NCBI RefSeq assembly: GCF_029946505.1
Contig: NZ_JARZHG010000001.1
Coordinates: 434,001 to 498,000 of the forward strand
Origin: Polyangium sp. y55x31
GTDB taxonomy: Bacteria > Myxococcota_A > Polyangia > Polyangiales > Polyangiaceae
DNA: 64,000 nt
Reading direction: 5' to 3'
The notes beneath the pieces are model-generated. The model ran no database searches, was not told the origin of the DNA, and was given only the letters and a program-made list of their open reading frames with translations. Positions 61,883 to 64,000 of this stretch are shown here, one piece after another. Within the stretch, counting starts at the first letter, position 1. Each line of letters starts with the position of its first letter. Both the position numbers and the translations under genes were made by a program.

Positions 61883-63034
61883 TCAAGCCGGGACGGGCCC
61901 GACGTACCGGGAGGCTGGCCGGATGAGCCGCCCTGCCCGCCGCTGCTCCTGCACGTGGGCGCACCAGCCGGCCGCGCGACCCACGGCGAACGTGGGCGTG
62001 AAGAGCTCACGCGGCAGGCCTGCGGCGTCGAGCAGGACGGCCGTGTAGAACTCGACGTTGGCCTTGAGCGGCCGATCCCGGTGGCGCTCGGCGAGCAGCG
62101 TCTCGGCCGCGCGCTCGGTTGCTCGCGCGAGCGCGAGGCGCGCGCCTGCTCCTGCGCTTCCGTCACGCTCGAGCTCGGCGATGGCTCGCTCGAGCACGGC
62201 CGCCCGCGGATCCCGCACACGGTAGATCCGGTGCCCCATGCCCATGATGCGCCTGCCTGCTCCGAGCTCGGCCGTGATCCATGCCGCGGCGCGTGAGGGC
62301 TCGCCGATCGCGTCCAGCATGTCGAGCACCGGCCCCGGCGCGCCGCCGTGGAGTGGGCCCTTGAGCGCGCCGATGGCCGCCACGATCGCCGAGACCAGAT
62401 CCGATCCCGTCGAGGCCACGACCCGCGCCGTGAACGTCGATGCGTTCATGCCGTGATCGGCCACGGTCACGAGGTAGGCGTCGAGCGCCCGCGCTGCGGC
62501 CTCGGGCGCGGCCGCTCCGCGCACCATCCGCAGGAAGTCTGCCGCGTGCCGGAGCGACTTGTCCGGGGCGATCGGCGCGCCTCCCGCGCGGCGCCGCGCC
62601 CAGGCCGCCGCGAACGTCGCGACTGCGCCCGTGACCCGCGCGAGCTCCACCCATGCCGGCTTCCCCTCTGACCGCCATGCCGCGCGCGCGCCGAGGTGGG
62701 CCATGCACGCCATGAGCGCGGAGCTTCCGTCCTCTGCGACGAGCGCCTCCCCGAGCGACGGGATCTGCTCGAAGGCGAGCAGCCGGCCCTCGGCGAGCGC
62801 CTCTGCGATCGCGCTGCGGGTCGCGGCGTCCGGGAGCGCGCCCGTCCAGAGCAGCGCGCACAGATCCTCGAAGCCGACCCGGCCTGCGAGCGCCTCGATG
62901 TCGTGCCCGCCCACGATGAGCCGCCCTCGCTCGCCGTCGACCTCGCTCAATGCCGTATCCGCCACGACGACCCCATCGAGACCGCTCGACTTCGTCGCCA
63001 CGTGCTGCGCCCCATTCTGCTTCGCAAGGTCCAT
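61883..63034 (-). CDS. Citrate synthase / 2-methylcitrate synthase family enzyme
   Basis: 383 residues from ATG at 63034, which has AAGGAGGAAACG directly upstream; the ATG at 63076 would add an unlikely leader. Active-site regions: KGPLHGGAPG (His near residue 236), MGMGHRIYRVRDPRA (second His), and NVEFYTAVLLDAAGLP, where the usual catalytic Asp is Glu; FAVGRAAGWCAHVQEQ follows. A similar Glu occurs in some actinobacterial family members as I recall. It should condense acetyl-CoA or propionyl-CoA with oxaloacetate, but the substrate is unclear. It diverges from a second citrate-synthase-family gene with an HTH domain, with palindromes between. Confidence 0.88.
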   Translation of the reverse strand: MDLAKQNGAQHVATKSSGLDGVVVADTALSEVDGERGRLIVGGHDIEALAGRVGFEDLCALLWTGALPDAATRSAIAEALAEGRLLAFEQIPSLGEALVAEDGSSALMACMAHLGARAAWRSEGKPAWVELARVTGAVATFAAAWARRRAGGAPIAPDKSLRHAADFLRMVRGAAAPEAAARALDAYLVTVADHGMNASTFTARVVASTGSDLVSAIVAAIGALKGPLHGGAPGPVLDMLDAIGEPSRAAAWITAELGAGRRIMGMGHRIYRVRDPRAAVLERAIAELERDGSAGAGARLALARATERAAETLLAERHRDRPLKANVEFYTAVLLDAAGLPRELFTPTFAVGRAAGWCAHVQEQRRAGRLIRPASRYVGPVPA

Positions 63035-63077
63035 CGTTTCCTCCTTCGTTGATGGTATCCTTGATGTCGTGAGCAAC

Positions 63078-63109
63078 GTTGATCAACGTGGATTGATCAA
63101 TCAATCCAC
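63078..63109. promoter_or_regulatory. Two adjacent palindromic operator candidates
   Basis: GTTGATCAAC (63078-63087) is a perfect 10-base palindrome. It is followed at once by GTGGATTGAT (63088-63097), CA, ATCAATCCAC (63100-63109), a perfect inverted repeat of 10-base arms. TTGAT half-sites also recur at about 63048, 63061 and in the AATCAACC near 63119-63127. The AT-rich block lies between divergent citrate-synthase-family genes and is a natural target for the encoded HTH. Confidence 0.6.
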
Positions 63110-63137
63110 TGGATTCGACAATCAACCATCGGACCTC

Positions 63138-64000
63138 GTGTCCGGAGCCGAAGCCGCGGCGCTGCTCGGGGTGAAGCGCGAGACGCTCTACGCGTACGCG
63201 AGCCGCGGGCTCGTCCGCAGCGTGCCCAGCGACGGCGGGCGGAGCCGCTTCTACGTGCGCGAGGACCTCGAACGGCTGAAGGCCCGGAGCGACGCGCGAC
63301 GCGGGCACGGCCCGGTCGCCGCCGCCGCCTTGCGCTGGGGTGAGCCCGTCCTCACCTCCACGATCACCACGATCGGCCCCGAAGGCCCGCGCTACCGCGG
63401 ACAGGCTGCGACAGCCCTCGCCGCCGCCGGCGTGCCCTTCGAATCCGTCGCCGAGCTGCTCTGGACCGGCGCGCTCCCCGAAGAGCGCCCCACCTGGACC
63501 TTGCCCCAGGAGCCCGCCCTCCCCGCCGCACGCCTCGCCGACCTCGTCCCCGAAGGCGCCCCGCCCCTCGCCACGCTCGCCCTCGCCGTTCCGGCCCTCG
63601 GCGCGCGGGATCCCCTGCGCTTCGCCGCCACCGAGGAGGCCGAGCTGCCCCGCGCCCGCGCCTTGATTCGCCGCCTCGCCGCGCTCTCGGCCCTGCCTTC
63701 CGGCGCGCGTCGCGCCAAGGCCGCGCTCGCCGAACCCACGATGACGCGCGCGCTGCTCGTCGCCCTCGGCGGCCGCAGATCCGAGCGCGCCGAGGCCGCC
63801 CTCGAACAGGCGCTCGTGCTGCTCGCGGATCACGAGCTCGCGACCTCGACGTTCGCCGTCCGCGTCACCGCCTCGACCGGGGCCGATCTCTACGCCTGCG
63901 TGAGCGCCGGGCTCGCCGCGGTCTCCGGCCCGAAGCACGGCGGCGCGTGCGACCGCATCGAGGCCGTGGTCGCCGAGGTCGGTCGCCCCGAGAAAGCACG
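63138..64000 (+). CDS. HTH-citrate synthase fusion protein, 3' partial
   Basis: The frame is open to the window end, so the C-terminus is missing; about 287 residues are visible. Residues ~1-50 are a MerR-like helix-turn-helix (AEAAALLGVKRETLYAYASR, GLVRSVPSDGGRSRFYVRED), followed by a citrate-synthase fold: WGEPVLTSTITTIGPEGPRY, AELLWTGALPEERPTW, LADHELATSTFAVRVTASTG and SGPKHGGACDRIEAV, the latter replacing the usual substrate His loop GPxHGG with SGPKHGG. GTG at 63138 gives the shortest complete HTH; the frame also has GTG at 63069, but that would put the palindromes inside the coding region. Function as a DNA-binding metabolic sensor is inferred. Confidence 0.82.
   Translation, partial: MSGAEAAALLGVKRETLYAYASRGLVRSVPSDGGRSRFYVREDLERLKARSDARRGHGPVAAAALRWGEPVLTSTITTIGPEGPRYRGQAATALAAAGVPFESVAELLWTGALPEERPTWTLPQEPALPAARLADLVPEGAPPLATLALAVPALGARDPLRFAATEEAELPRARALIRRLAALSALPSGARRAKAALAEPTMTRALLVALGGRRSERAEAALEQALVLLADHELATSTFAVRVTASTGADLYACVSAGLAAVSGPKHGGACDRIEAVVAEVGRPEKA

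Noticed and set aside
63069-63137. GTG at 63069 as the start of the HTH-citrate synthase gene
   Set aside because: It would place both palindromes in the coding region and add an uncharged leader before the HTH; kept as an alternative.

Overview
The window is a GC-rich stretch (roughly 70% G+C by eye) that reads as chromosomal DNA of a myxobacterium, most likely Polyangiales (Polyangium/Sorangium-like). This rests on style, not on a marker gene. There are many lipoproteins with glycine-rich linkers, a MopE-type DDDCDGQTNE repeat protein, an AgmX/PglI-like C-terminus, three hybrid histidine kinases, a MoxR/VWA pair, and few but large regulators. No rRNA, tRNA, CRISPR array, phage module, transposase or integrase was recognised. 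About 46 genes are supported. Coding density is high, and the long antisense ORFs are GC-bias shadows.

Layout. 1-1523: end of a membrane protein coupled to an ABC ATPase. 1524-4783 (minus): DUF533 protein, archease and the RNA ligase RtcB in one run, an RNA repair/tRNA splicing unit. 4875-11557: DUF4139 secreted protein, Mut7-C RNase-like protein, BP74-like lipoprotein, a peptidoglycan-binding/M23 protein, a ceramidase-like lipoprotein and a three-repeat secreted protein. 11803-17603: thiolase, Cys/Gly-rich lipoprotein, multicopper oxidase, and a divergent MopE-type lipoprotein with a Fur-box-like site between the last two. 17634-20521: propeller-like lipoprotein translationally coupled to a pentahaem cytochrome c. 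20525-26205: carotenoid-cleavage-type dioxygenase diverging from a four-gene MoxR/VWA/zinc-ribbon operon.

26218-35849 (minus) is a five-gene signalling operon. It starts with a 2142-residue soluble hybrid kinase carrying a long array of HAMP units like those of fungal Nik1/Os-1, followed by a second hybrid kinase, a small winged-helix-like protein and two small DUF5985-type membrane proteins. 36063-46681 is an envelope-rich region: SDR-like protein, HEAT protein, a possible papain-fold protein, a Spy-like protein with an unlisted 58-residue partner, MepA-LysM, a TonB-like protein, a degenerate M61-PDZ lipoprotein and an FG-GAP lipoprotein. 46732-49854 encodes an NAD(P)H oxidoreductase fused to a [2Fe-2S] domain and a two-haem-type membrane domain. 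50000-60891: 5'-3' exonuclease, PAS hybrid kinase, HflX, MtfA, hydrolase, DUF4377 and cupin lipoproteins, Uma2 protein, SMP-30-like propeller and a DNA-alkyl repair methyltransferase.

The two most unusual non-coding signals are at the right end. One (60904-61191) is a pair of inverted arms, each holding four hairpins in the same order; the stem sequences differ between arms while pairing is kept. The other is a pair of perfect palindromes (63078-63109) between two divergent citrate-synthase-family genes, one of which carries an N-terminal helix-turn-helix and so looks like a DNA-binding citrate synthase homologue.
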